A stretch of 64,000 nucleotides of DNA from Phycisphaerales bacterium (GCA_029213305.1 JARGPA010000002.1:87217-151216), one strand, 5' to 3'. Numbered from the stretch's first letter, positions 34,075 through 43,243 are shown. Notes: generated by a model from the sequence alone, not told the origin. Numbers and translations are program-made.

Positions 34075-35412
34075 ATGCCTCTCGCACAAGAAACAAACTT
34101 TGACGGATTGATCGGACCCACCCACAACTATGCGGGGTTGTCGCCGGGCAATGTTGCATCTGCAAACAACGCGGGGGGAACATCCAAACCCAAAGCAGCT
34201 GCACTCCAAGGGTTGTCGAAGATGAAGACTTTGATGGACTTGGGGATCCCGCAGGGTGTTTTACCACCTCAGCATAGGCCAGATCTTGATGCGCTCCGAC
34301 GGATCGGTTTTTCAGGTGCAGATGAACAAGTCCTCAAAGACGCACACGAAGCAGACCCAACCTTGGTAGCGGCGATTTGGAGCGCTTCGAGTATGTGGGC
34401 CGCGAACGCTGCGACTGTCTCTCCTAGCGCTGATACAAACGACAATCGAGTACATCTCACTCCTGCGAACTTAATCTCGAACTATCATCGATCACTCGAA
34501 CATCCAACGACGACCCGGATGCTCAGAATGATCTTCAAAGACGAATCACACTTTCAAGTCCATGATCCATTGCCAGATCAGATGAGATTCGCAGACGAAG
34601 GCGCTGCAAACCATATTCGCTTTGCAAATAAGCACGGCGATCCAGGGATCGAGATGTTTGTCTATGGCTTCGATCGTGACGATCCCGCAGGTGGCGCAAG
34701 GAAGTTCCCATCTCGACAAACGAGATCCGCATGTGAAGCAATCTCACGAATGCACGGGCTCGACCAAAGCAGAACTGTGTATACGCGCCAACACCCAGAC
34801 GCAATCGACGCAGGGGTTTTTCATAATGATGTCATCGCAACAGGGAACGAAGATGTGTTCTTATATCATGAACAAGCCTTTGCAACATCGCGTTCAATGA
34901 TTACAGATATCGCAGGACCACTTGGACATGAACTCACACTCATCGAGGCGCATAACACTGATTTCTCATTGAACGACGCAGTCACGAGCTATCTCTTCAA
35001 CTCTCAGATTGTAACAATCCCCGATGGATCGATGACACTCATTGCTCCACTAGAATCACAAGAGAATCCACGAGTAGATGCATTTGTCCAAAGCATGATT
35101 CAGGACAAAGCTAACCCAATTAACTCTGTCCATTATCTGGATGTTCGAGAATCCATGCGAAACGGGGGCGGCCCCGCTTGTCTTCGACTACGAGTTGTTA
35201 TGGATGTGAAGGAGAAGCAGGCTGTTCATCAAGGGGTGTTGCTCACAGACTCATTATTGAGTTCTTTAACAAACTGGGTTGAAACGCATTATCCTGAAGA
35301 ACTTTCTGCACACGATCTGCTCGATCATATGCTTGTGCGTTCGAATACAGACGCGCTCGACGAACTCACCCGGATCCTTGATTTACCTGGGCTTTATTCG
35401 TTCCAGCGATAA
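34075..35412 (+). CDS. astB: N-succinylarginine dihydrolase
   Basis: 445 residues with the family N-terminus ETNFDGLIGPTHNYAGLS, then GNVASANNAG and SKPKAAALQGLSKMK, and the late GGGPACLRLRV holding the catalytic cysteine (about residue 368). AstB hydrolyses succinylarginine to succinylornithine in the arginine succinyltransferase pathway. No other ast genes are in view. The start is ATG 34075; the frame extends to a TTG at 34066. It follows troD by 17 bases and may be read through from that operon. Confidence 0.93.
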   Translation: MPLAQETNFDGLIGPTHNYAGLSPGNVASANNAGGTSKPKAAALQGLSKMKTLMDLGIPQGVLPPQHRPDLDALRRIGFSGADEQVLKDAHEADPTLVAAIWSASSMWAANAATVSPSADTNDNRVHLTPANLISNYHRSLEHPTTTRMLRMIFKDESHFQVHDPLPDQMRFADEGAANHIRFANKHGDPGIEMFVYGFDRDDPAGGARKFPSRQTRSACEAISRMHGLDQSRTVYTRQHPDAIDAGVFHNDVIATGNEDVFLYHEQAFATSRSMITDIAGPLGHELTLIEAHNTDFSLNDAVTSYLFNSQIVTIPDGSMTLIAPLESQENPRVDAFVQSMIQDKANPINSVHYLDVRESMRNGGGPACLRLRVVMDVKEKQAVHQGVLLTDSLLSSLTNWVETHYPEELSAHDLLDHMLVRSNTDALDELTRILDLPGLYSFQR

Positions 35413-35488
35413 AACTCCGTTTCCGACTATACATACACATGTAGGGTGAGTATTTCATCCCCCCACATTTCCGTGCGAATACGGGAGT

Positions 35489-35525
35489 ATCTGCGCACTC
35501 GAATCTCGGGTTATGCAGATTTTTT
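35489..35525 (+). terminator. Probable terminator downstream of astB
   Basis: A two-part hairpin: outer stem ATCTGC (35489-35494) with GCAGAT (35515-35520), inner stem ACTCG with CGGGT around a five-base loop, then TTTTT (35521-35525). It lies 77 bases after the astB stop and 125 bases before nhaA. Confidence 0.55.
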
Positions 35526-35594
35526 ACGAGCTGGATTATCTGACTCAATATCCCAGTGGCGATAGAACGATAATGATGTATGCCTTTAGGCTAA

Positions 35595-35620
35595 CCAGCC
35601 CCCTGTTTTAGTGGGGTTGG
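35595..35620 (+). other. Leader hairpin upstream of nhaA
   Basis: CCAGCCCC (35595-35602) pairs with GGGGTTGG (35613-35620) in an 8-bp stem with one G-T wobble and a ten-base loop. It is followed by GAGGAA about nine bases before the nhaA ATG. No T-run follows, so it is not a terminator. I cannot match it to a known riboswitch class. Confidence 0.35.
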
Positions 35621-35649
35621 GTCACACTCAAGGATGAGGAACTCGATTC

Positions 35650-37284
35650 ATGTCTGACGATCATCATATACCAACTGCTGAACACGAGCTCAATCCTGAA
35701 CCGGGTGAGCGCTTAGCCCGTCCATTCCAGCGATTCGCAAAGCTCTCAAGCTCAGGCGGGATCGTCTTGCTTGCGATGACTGCGATCGCGATGATCTGGG
35801 CAAACTCAGATTACGCAGACTCGTACAACGAAATCTTTAATGAAACTGAGACTCGGATCACGGTTGCTCATAATCCACATCATGCTCCGGCGGGCGGTCA
35901 CGGCGAAGCCGATGATCATGCAAAATCGGGTGCAGGAGAAATCCAGGATCAAGTCGAAGATCATGCAGATCTGGACGAAGACCACAACGATGAACATGCT
36001 CCAACATCGTCGGGAGATCATGAATCAGACGACATGGGTCATGGAGATGAAGAGCATGATCCGCACGCATGGTCAGAACTTCCAAACAAACCGCGCTGGT
36101 GGACTGGTCACTCAACCGCTGCTTGGATTAATGATCTGCTCATGGCGATCTTCTTCCTCGTAGTAGGACTTGAAATCAAACGCGAGATCCTTGTGGGCGA
36201 GCTCGCATCTCCAAAGCGAGCAGCACTCCCAATCTTCGGCGCCCTCGGCGGAATGATCGGGCCTGCACTCATCTTCGCCTCTCTCAACTGGGGGAAAGAA
36301 ACCATCGGCGGCTGGGGTATCCCGATGGCGACGGATATTGCATTCGCAGTGGGTATCCTCGCAATGCTTGGATCACGCATTCCTAACTCACTCAAAGTGT
36401 TCCTGACAAGCCTCGCGATTGTCGATGATCTTGGCGCACTCGTCGTGATCGCAGTGTTCTACACCGATCACTTGAATATGGCTTACCTCGGATATGCAGG
36501 ATCAATCGTGGCCATCTTGATGTTCATGAATGTTCTCCGTGTGCGTTGGATTACCCTGTATCTTGTCCTTGGGCTTCCGCTTTGGTACTTTGTGTATATG
36601 TCAGGTGTTCATGCAACGATCGCGGGTGTTCTCCTTGCGATGACAATCCCAGCACATGCACGAGTGAATGCCGTCAACTATGTGTACTCAACTCGAAAAG
36701 CGCTTGATATCTTCGCAAACGCACATGATGATCCTGATACAGATGTGACAGAATCTTCAGAACGCAGAGCAGCAGTCAACGCGATCGTGACCAACTCACG
36801 ATATGTACTTCCCCCGTTGCATCGGATCGAGCATGTTCTCCATCCATGGGCAGCGTTTGTGATTATTCCTATCTTTGCTCTCGCAAACGCGGGGATCCCA
36901 ATTCACGGCGGGATCGCAGAAAATCTCAAAGACCCAGCAGCGCTAGGGATCATTGCAGGTTTGGTCATTGGTAAACCAGTAGGTATCTTCCTGCTTTGTT
37001 TGTTTGCATGTAAGCTTGGAATCGCGTCATTACCACGCGGTGTATCATGGCGACACATCTTCGGCGCAGGCATGCTCGGCGGGATCGGCTTCACAATGGC
37101 TATCTTCATTGCGAACCTTGCATATGCGAATAGCGCATCCCATCTTGAACATGCAAAGCTTGCGATTCTCGTTGCGTCTGCGATCGCGGCTATCAGCGGG
37201 GCGGCGATCTTGCTAAGCTGTAAAGCAAAGCCTGAACCTGAACCTGAAACCATGGGACCACTTGTCAATGATGACGACGATTGA
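35650..37284 (+). CDS. nhaA: Na+/H+ antiporter NhaA with a His/Asp/Glu-rich loop
   Basis: 544 residues against about 390 for E. coli NhaA. The core is intact: ATDIAFAVGILAML (Asp near 229, equivalent to E. coli D133) and LAIVDDLGALV (Asp pair near 258-259, equivalent to D163/D164). The extra length is mainly an insertion between the first two helices (about 75-143), with over a dozen histidines among many Asp and Glu residues, plus an acidic C-terminal tail. The loop should face the periplasm by the E. coli topology. Confidence 0.93.
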   Translation: MSDDHHIPTAEHELNPEPGERLARPFQRFAKLSSSGGIVLLAMTAIAMIWANSDYADSYNEIFNETETRITVAHNPHHAPAGGHGEADDHAKSGAGEIQDQVEDHADLDEDHNDEHAPTSSGDHESDDMGHGDEEHDPHAWSELPNKPRWWTGHSTAAWINDLLMAIFFLVVGLEIKREILVGELASPKRAALPIFGALGGMIGPALIFASLNWGKETIGGWGIPMATDIAFAVGILAMLGSRIPNSLKVFLTSLAIVDDLGALVVIAVFYTDHLNMAYLGYAGSIVAILMFMNVLRVRWITLYLVLGLPLWYFVYMSGVHATIAGVLLAMTIPAHARVNAVNYVYSTRKALDIFANAHDDPDTDVTESSERRAAVNAIVTNSRYVLPPLHRIEHVLHPWAAFVIIPIFALANAGIPIHGGIAENLKDPAALGIIAGLVIGKPVGIFLLCLFACKLGIASLPRGVSWRHIFGAGMLGGIGFTMAIFIANLAYANSASHLEHAKLAILVASAIAAISGAAILLSCKAKPEPEPETMGPLVNDDDD

Positions 37285-37310
37285 TCTCATACAACTGATT
37301 TGAACTTATA

Positions 37311-37338
37311 AACCGCGACGGAAACGTCGCGGTTTTTT
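37311..37338 (+). terminator. Rho-independent terminator after nhaA
   Basis: A perfect 10-bp stem, AACCGCGACG (37311-37320) with CGTCGCGGTT (37325-37334), closed by a GAAA tetraloop and followed by a T-run to 37338. It lies 27 bases after the nhaA stop. Confidence 0.92.
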
Positions 37339-37359
37339 AAACAACATATTCTAGTAGAT

Positions 37360-38379
37360 TTAAAAATCTGGAAACGCGATTCCTTCGCCGCTGCGATAAC
37401 TCGCGTCCTCGATGATATAGAGACCAAGGACCCAGCCTTCAACTACATACGGATCGAGGATAAAGACACCCTCAACAGTTCCGTAACCGACGGCGCTTGA
37501 ACCAAAGTCGACATCGTGATTGAGAGTGACTTCTATCGCATCGTAAGGCGAAGGCGGAATTCCAATACAACACCCATCCCACGGATTCTGCATTACAAGC
37601 AACTCACGAGTTGTTGTCGCGATTACAGGAACGAGTGTATTCCCTATGATTTTGACTTGCTTACCATCAAGGAACTGAATCCAGTCCGGTAGATCCGTCA
37701 TCTTTTCTTTGGGGTTAAAGACTCGTTCGATTGATCGTAATGTAACCCAATCGACGATGAACGGGCTTTGAGATGTTCCTTTTCCTTCGATGAGTTTTCC
37801 AGATTGAGCTATTTTTATCGATCCATCAGCGAGTTGTTCAAAGTCAGGAACTCGTTCAACGACTACTTCTTCTTTAGGAACTTGTACTGGAACAACTTCT
37901 TCTATTTGCTCTACGACAGAGTTTGATTCATTTTGAGCAACTTCAGGGGTTGATACCAACTCGAGTTCATTGTTCGTTTCATCTTCTTGATCTTCATTGA
38001 TTGTAACGGGATTTGAAGGCGCGTCGTTTTCAACAGGTTCCGTTTTAGACGCTACCACTGAATCTGCTTCGTCGACTTTAGTCTTTGGAGATTGAACAAA
38101 GTCAGATTCTGCAACCTCTTCTATACCAGGCAATCCTACTTCTTGCTCGATACCAGATTGTTTAACTTCAACACTGGGTTCTGGTTTTTGCTTTGGTTCA
38201 ACTTCATCGGTTGTCGAAATTTCGTTTGATTTGATTTCGTTTGTAGACTTCGAAGAATCCGATCGTTGGTTTGGAACGATTCGAGCAGGCGCAGTAACTG
38301 GGCTTTGGTTCACACGCATGACATAGAGCCCTACGGTCAACAGGATTAATGTCAAGATGAATAACCAGAACCAACGCAT
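37360..38379 (-). CDS. Membrane-anchored DUF3299 protein
   Basis: 339 residues. One N-terminal helix (MRWFWLFILTLILLTVGLYV), a spacer of about 150 residues rich in Glu, Ser, Pro and Val, then a C-terminal domain with VDWVTLRSIE, LDGKQVKIIGNTLVPV, and WDGCCIGIPPSPYDAIEV. The last segment is characteristic of DUF3299, a family of unknown function. It follows an FtsX-like permease and LolD-like ATPase on the same strand, an association seen with this family elsewhere as I recall. Location periplasmic, tethered to the inner membrane. Confidence 0.83.
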   Translation of the reverse strand: MRWFWLFILTLILLTVGLYVMRVNQSPVTAPARIVPNQRSDSSKSTNEIKSNEISTTDEVEPKQKPEPSVEVKQSGIEQEVGLPGIEEVAESDFVQSPKTKVDEADSVVASKTEPVENDAPSNPVTINEDQEDETNNELELVSTPEVAQNESNSVVEQIEEVVPVQVPKEEVVVERVPDFEQLADGSIKIAQSGKLIEGKGTSQSPFIVDWVTLRSIERVFNPKEKMTDLPDWIQFLDGKQVKIIGNTLVPVIATTTRELLVMQNPWDGCCIGIPPSPYDAIEVTLNHDVDFGSSAVGYGTVEGVFILDPYVVEGWVLGLYIIEDASYRSGEGIAFPDF

Positions 38380-38399
38380 AAAAATCCTATATCACAAGT

Positions 38400-39662
38400 T
38401 TAAGAAACACTGTGTCTGAGCGATCGAACCACACTTGTGCGATACGCAATCGTCGCAGGGATGATTCCTGCGATACATGATAACGCGATCGTTGCAAGTA
38501 AGATCATCAGATACCCATCAAGCGGGAGACTCGGTTCGATGAACACCCCTACCTTTGATTGGAGAGCGATCGATACTGCTCGGCCACTGATAATCGCGAG
38601 TCCAACACCAACGCTTCCTCCGAAAACACCGATCATTGCACTCTCTGTAAAGATGAGATTGAATACTCGCATCTTGGAAGCGCCGAGTACTCGTAGAACT
38701 GCGATCTGATGACGGCGCTGATCCATTGAGTTATAGAGCGCAACAAGAATCGATACCCCGGATGAGAGCAAGACGGCGATTGCCATTGCAAGGAGAATCT
38801 GATCTATGTTCGAAACAATCTGAAACAAGTTTCCCACAGTGCTCGACGGACTCGCAATGGTCCAGTTAGGATCTCGTCTCAATGATGAGAGAATCTGAGT
38901 AAGCGCCGCTTTGCGTGTTCCAATCGAAGCATAAATTCCGGTGATCTTCTTATCGGATTCAATCAGATCTGACTCAAGCGTGTGAACATGTTCACCTTGT
39001 TGTGCTTCTCGACGATCATGCGCGTGCAAAATCCATGCACTTGTGAGATCTGTAAATACTGCTCGATCGTGTGCTGTCCCTGTTGGATTGAGGATACCTA
39101 CGACATTGAACTCAAAGACATCATGATGATGTCCACCGGCGGATTGAGGAGCACCGTGTTGGAGTACAATTGAATCACCAATGTTCAATCGATTCAGCTT
39201 TGATGCTTCAGATCCGACGACAACTTCGAAAGAAGATTCAAAGATTCTCCCTTTCGCGAGAGACCAAGGAGTTCCAATCGCAGGTTCGAAGACTTCAAAG
39301 AACTCACTTGTCGTCCCCATGACTGGAGAACCTTGATATGAATCACCCAACTGGGTTGGAACAGTCCATGCAAAAGGATAGTCTTTTTTGAGTTCTTGAA
39401 ACTGTGAATAGAGAATCGAGTTACCTGGAGCTTCAGCGTAGAACAACGAGTTGAGCACACTTGCTAACGGCCCTGACTCCTTTGAGATCAGAATTTCAAC
39501 ATTCCCAGTACCACGTTTGAACGCATTCTCTCCAGCGCTTCTCATTGAGATTAACAATGTCATGAGACCAACTGCGATCGCGACACTCATTGCTGTCAAC
39601 AGTGTAGAGAACCATCTGCTTCTCAATGATCGGGTCACGATGTTCCAATCGCTCAAGGCCAT
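38400..39662 (-). CDS. FtsX/MacB-like ABC permease
   Basis: 420 residues. An N-terminal helix (about 15-35), a large extracytoplasmic domain of about 230 residues containing a His-rich loop (SAGGHHHDVFEF), then three C-terminal helices with GASKMRVFNLIFTESAMIGVFGG, the standard four-helix topology of the type VII ABC (MacB/LolE/FtsX) family. Its ATG overlaps the ATPase stop as TAATG. Members act on envelope substrates and do not form a transport pore; the substrate is unknown. Confidence 0.87.
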   Translation of the reverse strand: MALSDWNIVTRSLRSRWFSTLLTAMSVAIAVGLMTLLISMRSAGENAFKRGTGNVEILISKESGPLASVLNSLFYAEAPGNSILYSQFQELKKDYPFAWTVPTQLGDSYQGSPVMGTTSEFFEVFEPAIGTPWSLAKGRIFESSFEVVVGSEASKLNRLNIGDSIVLQHGAPQSAGGHHHDVFEFNVVGILNPTGTAHDRAVFTDLTSAWILHAHDRREAQQGEHVHTLESDLIESDKKITGIYASIGTRKAALTQILSSLRRDPNWTIASPSSTVGNLFQIVSNIDQILLAMAIAVLLSSGVSILVALYNSMDQRRHQIAVLRVLGASKMRVFNLIFTESAMIGVFGGSVGVGLAIISGRAVSIALQSKVGVFIEPSLPLDGYLMILLATIALSCIAGIIPATIAYRTSVVRSLRHSVS

Positions 39663-40366
39663 TATGCATGCTCCTGTGTTTGAGGAACTTGCATAGAGAC
39701 ATGACGATCAAATCGTTCGACAATACTCAAATCATGAGTAACACAAACCAATGAAGCGCCGATTGAACGACATGCGTCTTGAAGTAGATCCATTGCGACA
39801 TTTGTAAATTCTGGATCAAGTGCAGCGGTTGGTTCGTCGGCGAGCACAATCTTTGGAGAACAAGCAATCGCTCGGGCTACCGCGACGCGCTGTTGTTGTC
39901 CGACACTAAGGTCTTGAATTCGAGCACTCGGCGTATTGATCCCCAGTCTTTCGATCAGTTGCTTTGCACGTGAACGATGCTCAGAACGTGGAAAATCTGA
40001 GAACATCAACGCTGCGAGGACATTTTCAAGGACCGTAAATCCATTAAGTAAGTGGAAAGTTTGGAAGACCATTCCGATATGTCGGCCTCGGAATTGATCC
40101 CGTTTTGATCCTGACATTGAGCTCATCGGACTCCCAGCGACGGATATGGACCCCTCAGTCGGGTCCATGAGGCCTGCGATCAGATGGAGCAAAGTGCTCT
40201 TTCCACATCCTGAGCGTCCGGTAATCACAACCTGTTCTTGAGGCGCAACATCGAGTTTATTGATCGATAGAGCCAATTCTGAGCTTTTTTGATACTGATA
40301 TTTCACCCCAACAAGCTCAAGAGCATGATCGAGCTTTGAGCTTTCTGGATGTTCAGTCGTGGCCAT
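39662..40366 (-). CDS. LolD/MacB-like ABC ATPase
   Basis: 234 residues: Walker A GRSGCGKST, Q-loop GMVFQTFHLLNGFTVLENV, signature LSVGQQQRVAVARAI (LSVGQ where LSGGQ is typical), Walker B IVLADEPTAALD and switch HD in CVTHD. The Q-loop sequence FQTFHLLNGFTVLENV is typical of LolD/MacB-type ATPases. It is the first gene of a three-gene minus-strand operon with the FtsX-like permease and DUF3299 protein. Confidence 0.9.
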   Translation of the reverse strand: MATTEHPESSKLDHALELVGVKYQYQKSSELALSINKLDVAPQEQVVITGRSGCGKSTLLHLIAGLMDPTEGSISVAGSPMSSMSGSKRDQFRGRHIGMVFQTFHLLNGFTVLENVLAALMFSDFPRSEHRSRAKQLIERLGINTPSARIQDLSVGQQQRVAVARAIACSPKIVLADEPTAALDPEFTNVAMDLLQDACRSIGASLVCVTHDLSIVERFDRHVSMQVPQTQEHA

Positions 40367-40556
40367 AGATCACAATGGTAGTCGCGCCGATCGCGAACTC
40401 ATATCTTCATGATACGCCCATATAGCCAATATTTTGTAAGGCTTTTGTTTCGCGAAATAATTATAAATTGGTTCGGAATTGACTGTATTTATGTTCTAAC
40501 TCCGTGTAATCTGTACTTAGTAACCCAAAACCCCACTTTCTGGAGGATTAAACACG

Positions 40557-41918
40557 ATGTTTCGTATTACAGCAGTTGCAGCTCTCGCTGCAAGCTGTGG
40601 CATTGCCGCCGCAGCACCAGACGTTATTTGTGGTAGCCTTGACGATGTGCGCTTTTACGGCACCGTTGGAGCAACCAGCGCTTACGCAGTAGGCACCACT
40701 TCATGTAACGCAGGTACAGTTCCATTGGACTGGATCGACGGTACACCTAATCACCCTGTTATCCAAGTTTCCATCTACCGTTTGATGGACGGCCGTATGG
40801 AGCAACTCGGAATTTCATTCGTGAAGCATTCATTTGCTTCACTTCAAGGCAACGCTTGTGGTTTCGGTTGTGACAACAACGGTTCATTCTCAAGCTTGGG
40901 AACAGGTTGTTCAGATCCTTACGGCGCGAGCCTTAACGGATCACAGACTGACCTTGGTCCTCGTTCAGAAATCAATGCATGGGATGCACAGTTCTTGTAC
41001 CCATACACATCACAGAACCAAAGCGGTAACACCATCTTCAAGAGAATTCAGGTTCCAACTGCTGACATGGGTATCCCAGGCGCAATCTACTTCGCTGAAG
41101 GTCAGTATGTCATCAAGGATGAGTTCAACGCGAACACTGGACTTCCTTACCTCAACGATGATGGCGTTCCAACTAGCTACAACAATGTAAGCTACAAGAG
41201 AATGAGCGTTCAGTCATCAGGTGGTGCAAACACCACTGGTCCTACCAACCGTGAAGAGTCAGCACTCATTGCATGGCAAGAGCACGGAAACGGAATCAAC
41301 ACTCCTGACCCAAGCGTTATGGTCAACACTGTTGCAGTTCCAGGTGAAGGCAAGCTCGAAGTTGGTTCAAAGGCAACCGACATGGGTGACGGCACATGGC
41401 GCTACGACTACGCAGTTCACAACCAGAACTCGCACATGTCAATCGGCTCATTCGGCGTTCCTTCAGCATCAGGCACTAGCGGCCACTACTTCCATGATGT
41501 TGATTACCACGACTCAGTCGACGGTAACATCGAAGGTACTGACTGGGCACCAATCGAAGGCGCTGGCGGAATCTCATGGTCAGTTCAACCACATTCAGTC
41601 AACCCGAACGCTAACGCGATCCGTTGGGGCACTACATACACTTACTCATTCATCTCGTCACAGGCTCCTGAGACAGGTGAAGTAAACATTGGTATGTGGC
41701 GTGACACAAGCGTGAACCTCATTGGTACCGCTGTTGTTCCTTCAGGTGGCTGTGTTGCTGACTTCACCGGCGACGGCGAACTCAACTTCTTCGATATCTC
41801 AGCATTCCTCAGCGCGTTCAACGCGAATGATGCTGCTGCAGACATCAACGGCGACGGCGATTTCAACTTCTTCGATATCTCGGAATACCTCAGCGCTTTC
41901 AGTGCTGGTTGCCCATAA
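40557..41918 (+). CDS. Secreted protein with C-terminal dockerin-like calcium-loop pair
   Basis: 453 residues with GGAGG ten bases before the ATG. A signal peptide ends around GIAAAAPDV. The main part, rich in Gly/Ser/Asn with several cysteines (GNACGFGCDNNG), belongs to no family I can name. Residues 400-453 hold two calcium-loop repeats (ADFTGDGELNFFDIS and ADINGDGDFNFFDIS) and end FSAGCP. Codon choice is strongly biased toward C-ending codons relative to neighbours, suggesting high expression. A terminator follows at 42004. Confidence 0.85.
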   Translation: MFRITAVAALAASCGIAAAAPDVICGSLDDVRFYGTVGATSAYAVGTTSCNAGTVPLDWIDGTPNHPVIQVSIYRLMDGRMEQLGISFVKHSFASLQGNACGFGCDNNGSFSSLGTGCSDPYGASLNGSQTDLGPRSEINAWDAQFLYPYTSQNQSGNTIFKRIQVPTADMGIPGAIYFAEGQYVIKDEFNANTGLPYLNDDGVPTSYNNVSYKRMSVQSSGGANTTGPTNREESALIAWQEHGNGINTPDPSVMVNTVAVPGEGKLEVGSKATDMGDGTWRYDYAVHNQNSHMSIGSFGVPSASGTSGHYFHDVDYHDSVDGNIEGTDWAPIEGAGGISWSVQPHSVNPNANAIRWGTTYTYSFISSQAPETGEVNIGMWRDTSVNLIGTAVVPSGGCVADFTGDGELNFFDISAFLSAFNANDAAADINGDGDFNFFDISEYLSAFSAGCP

Positions 41919-42003
41919 TCGAAAGTTGTCAACGCGACTCAGTATGATAAAATATAACTCATATTCAACATACTGTTGATCAAAGTTGAAACTCGAATCC
42001 TCC

Positions 42004-42034
42004 AACCCCCGCTCATATCGAGCGGGGGTTTTTT
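42004..42034 (+). terminator. Rho-independent terminator after the secreted protein gene
   Basis: A perfect 11-bp stem, AACCCCCGCTC (42004-42014) with GAGCGGGGGTT (42020-42030), five-base loop, then TTTT to 42034. It separates the secreted-protein gene from upp. Confidence 0.92.
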
Positions 42035-42102
42035 CGTTGCTTGCATTCTTTTGCTTATCAGATCTACCCAACTCAGATTCAATCTGCGTGTACACTTCTG
42101 AT

Positions 42103-42747
42103 ATGGAAGAAAGCACATCAAATAAACCTGTCATCTTTGATCATCCTTTGATCGCACACAAAATGGCAACGATCCGAAACAAAGAGACTGGACATCGTAA
42201 CTTTCGAGCTGCTCTCTCCCAAATCGCAGGACTCATGGTCTACGAAGTCACGCGATCACTTCCAACTGAACAGACAACTGTTCAAACTCCAATCATGGCT
42301 GCTCGTTGCACCCTCATCAAAGGAGCGATTACGATTGTCCCTGTGCTACGAGCAGGACTCGGGATGATCGACGGGATCTTAGAAGTCATGCCTGAAGCTC
42401 GCGTCGGACATCTCGGACTCGCACGAGACGAGAAGACACTTGAGCCGCACGCGTACCTCAACAAACTCCCTCGTGAACTTGATGCGGGGCCTGTGATTCT
42501 GGTTGATCCGATGCTTGCAACTGGAGGTAGCGCGTCAGCGGCGATCTCAATGCTTCGACAAGCAGGCGCCAGTGACATCCGAATGATTTGTCTTGTCGCA
42601 GCCCCCGAGGGAATTGATCGACTCCAGAAAGATCATCCGGATGTTACGATTTACGCGGCTGCACTTGATGAATGTTTGAATGAAAAAGGGTACATCATCC
42701 CTGGACTTGGAGACGCAGGCGATCGAATGTACGGCACAATCATCTAA
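42103..42747 (+). CDS. upp: Uracil phosphoribosyltransferase
   Basis: 214 residues. The PRPP-binding motif VILVDPMLATGGSA and the flexible-loop segment VPVLRAGLGMIDGI are standard for Upp, which makes UMP from uracil and PRPP. The open frame reaches to 41986 but crosses the terminator; the start is ATG 42103 (MEESTSNKPV). No clear Shine-Dalgarno is present, so the mRNA may be nearly leaderless. A cytosine deaminase gene lies convergent, 28 bases downstream, supplying uracil. Confidence 0.95.
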   Translation: MEESTSNKPVIFDHPLIAHKMATIRNKETGHRNFRAALSQIAGLMVYEVTRSLPTEQTTVQTPIMAARCTLIKGAITIVPVLRAGLGMIDGILEVMPEARVGHLGLARDEKTLEPHAYLNKLPRELDAGPVILVDPMLATGGSASAAISMLRQAGASDIRMICLVAAPEGIDRLQKDHPDVTIYAAALDECLNEKGYIIPGLGDAGDRMYGTII

Positions 42748-42775
42748 CAGTCCTACTCAGTAACAATCACAAAGA

Positions 42776-43243
42776 TCACTCTTCAGGCGGAACCCCTATA
42801 TCTTCATTCCATAGATCAGGGCGCTGTGCAATAAACTCTTCCATCAGTTCAATACATCTCACATCGTGTGCGAGTACGACTTCGACCCCTTCGTTGTGTA
42901 ACCAATCTTCCCGGCCTACAAAGGTTTTATGTTCCCCAATCACAACGCGTGGAATTCGATGAAGTACTGCGGTTCCTGTACACATCGCGCACGGCGAGAG
43001 GGTGGATGCGAGAGTCAGGGTGTGCCAATCTCTACGCCGACCGGCGTGTCGGATACAGACTGTTTCCGCGTGTGCTGTAGGATCCCCCGATTGAACTCGC
43101 TCATTGTGTCCGCGTGCAACGATCTCTCCGTTTGGTGCGATCAGAGCAGACCCGATCGGGATTCCCCCTTCGGATTTTGATTTGCATGCTTGTTCGTACG
43201 CCGCGTCGAGGGCTATTTGATCGAGTTCGTTGAGGTTGCTCAT
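42776..43243 (-). CDS. Yeast-type cytosine deaminase (Fcy1-like zinc deaminase)
   Basis: 155 residues. The zinc site is His58-x-Glu60 (HAE) and Cys85/Cys88 (SPCAMC). The resemblance to yeast Fcy1 extends beyond the motifs: GGIPIGSALI, ARGHNERVQSG, STLSPCAMCTG, IPRVVIGE and the C-terminal FIAQRPDLWNEDIG all have close counterparts. Fcy1 converts cytosine to uracil, unlike the unrelated E. coli CodA. tRNA adenosine deaminase is less likely because of the Fcy1-type C-terminus. It faces upp, completing a cytosine to UMP salvage route. Confidence 0.85.
   Translation of the reverse strand: MSNLNELDQIALDAAYEQACKSKSEGGIPIGSALIAPNGEIVARGHNERVQSGDPTAHAETVCIRHAGRRRDWHTLTLASTLSPCAMCTGTAVLHRIPRVVIGEHKTFVGREDWLHNEGVEVVLAHDVRCIELMEEFIAQRPDLWNEDIGVPPEE

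Noticed and set aside
35595..35620. Named nhaA-associated riboswitch
   Set aside because: A hairpin exists but I cannot match the conserved positions of a known class from sequence alone.
41986..42102. N-terminal extension of upp
   Set aside because: The extra codons span the terminator at 42004-42034 and are not Upp-like; ATG 42103 gives the normal length.
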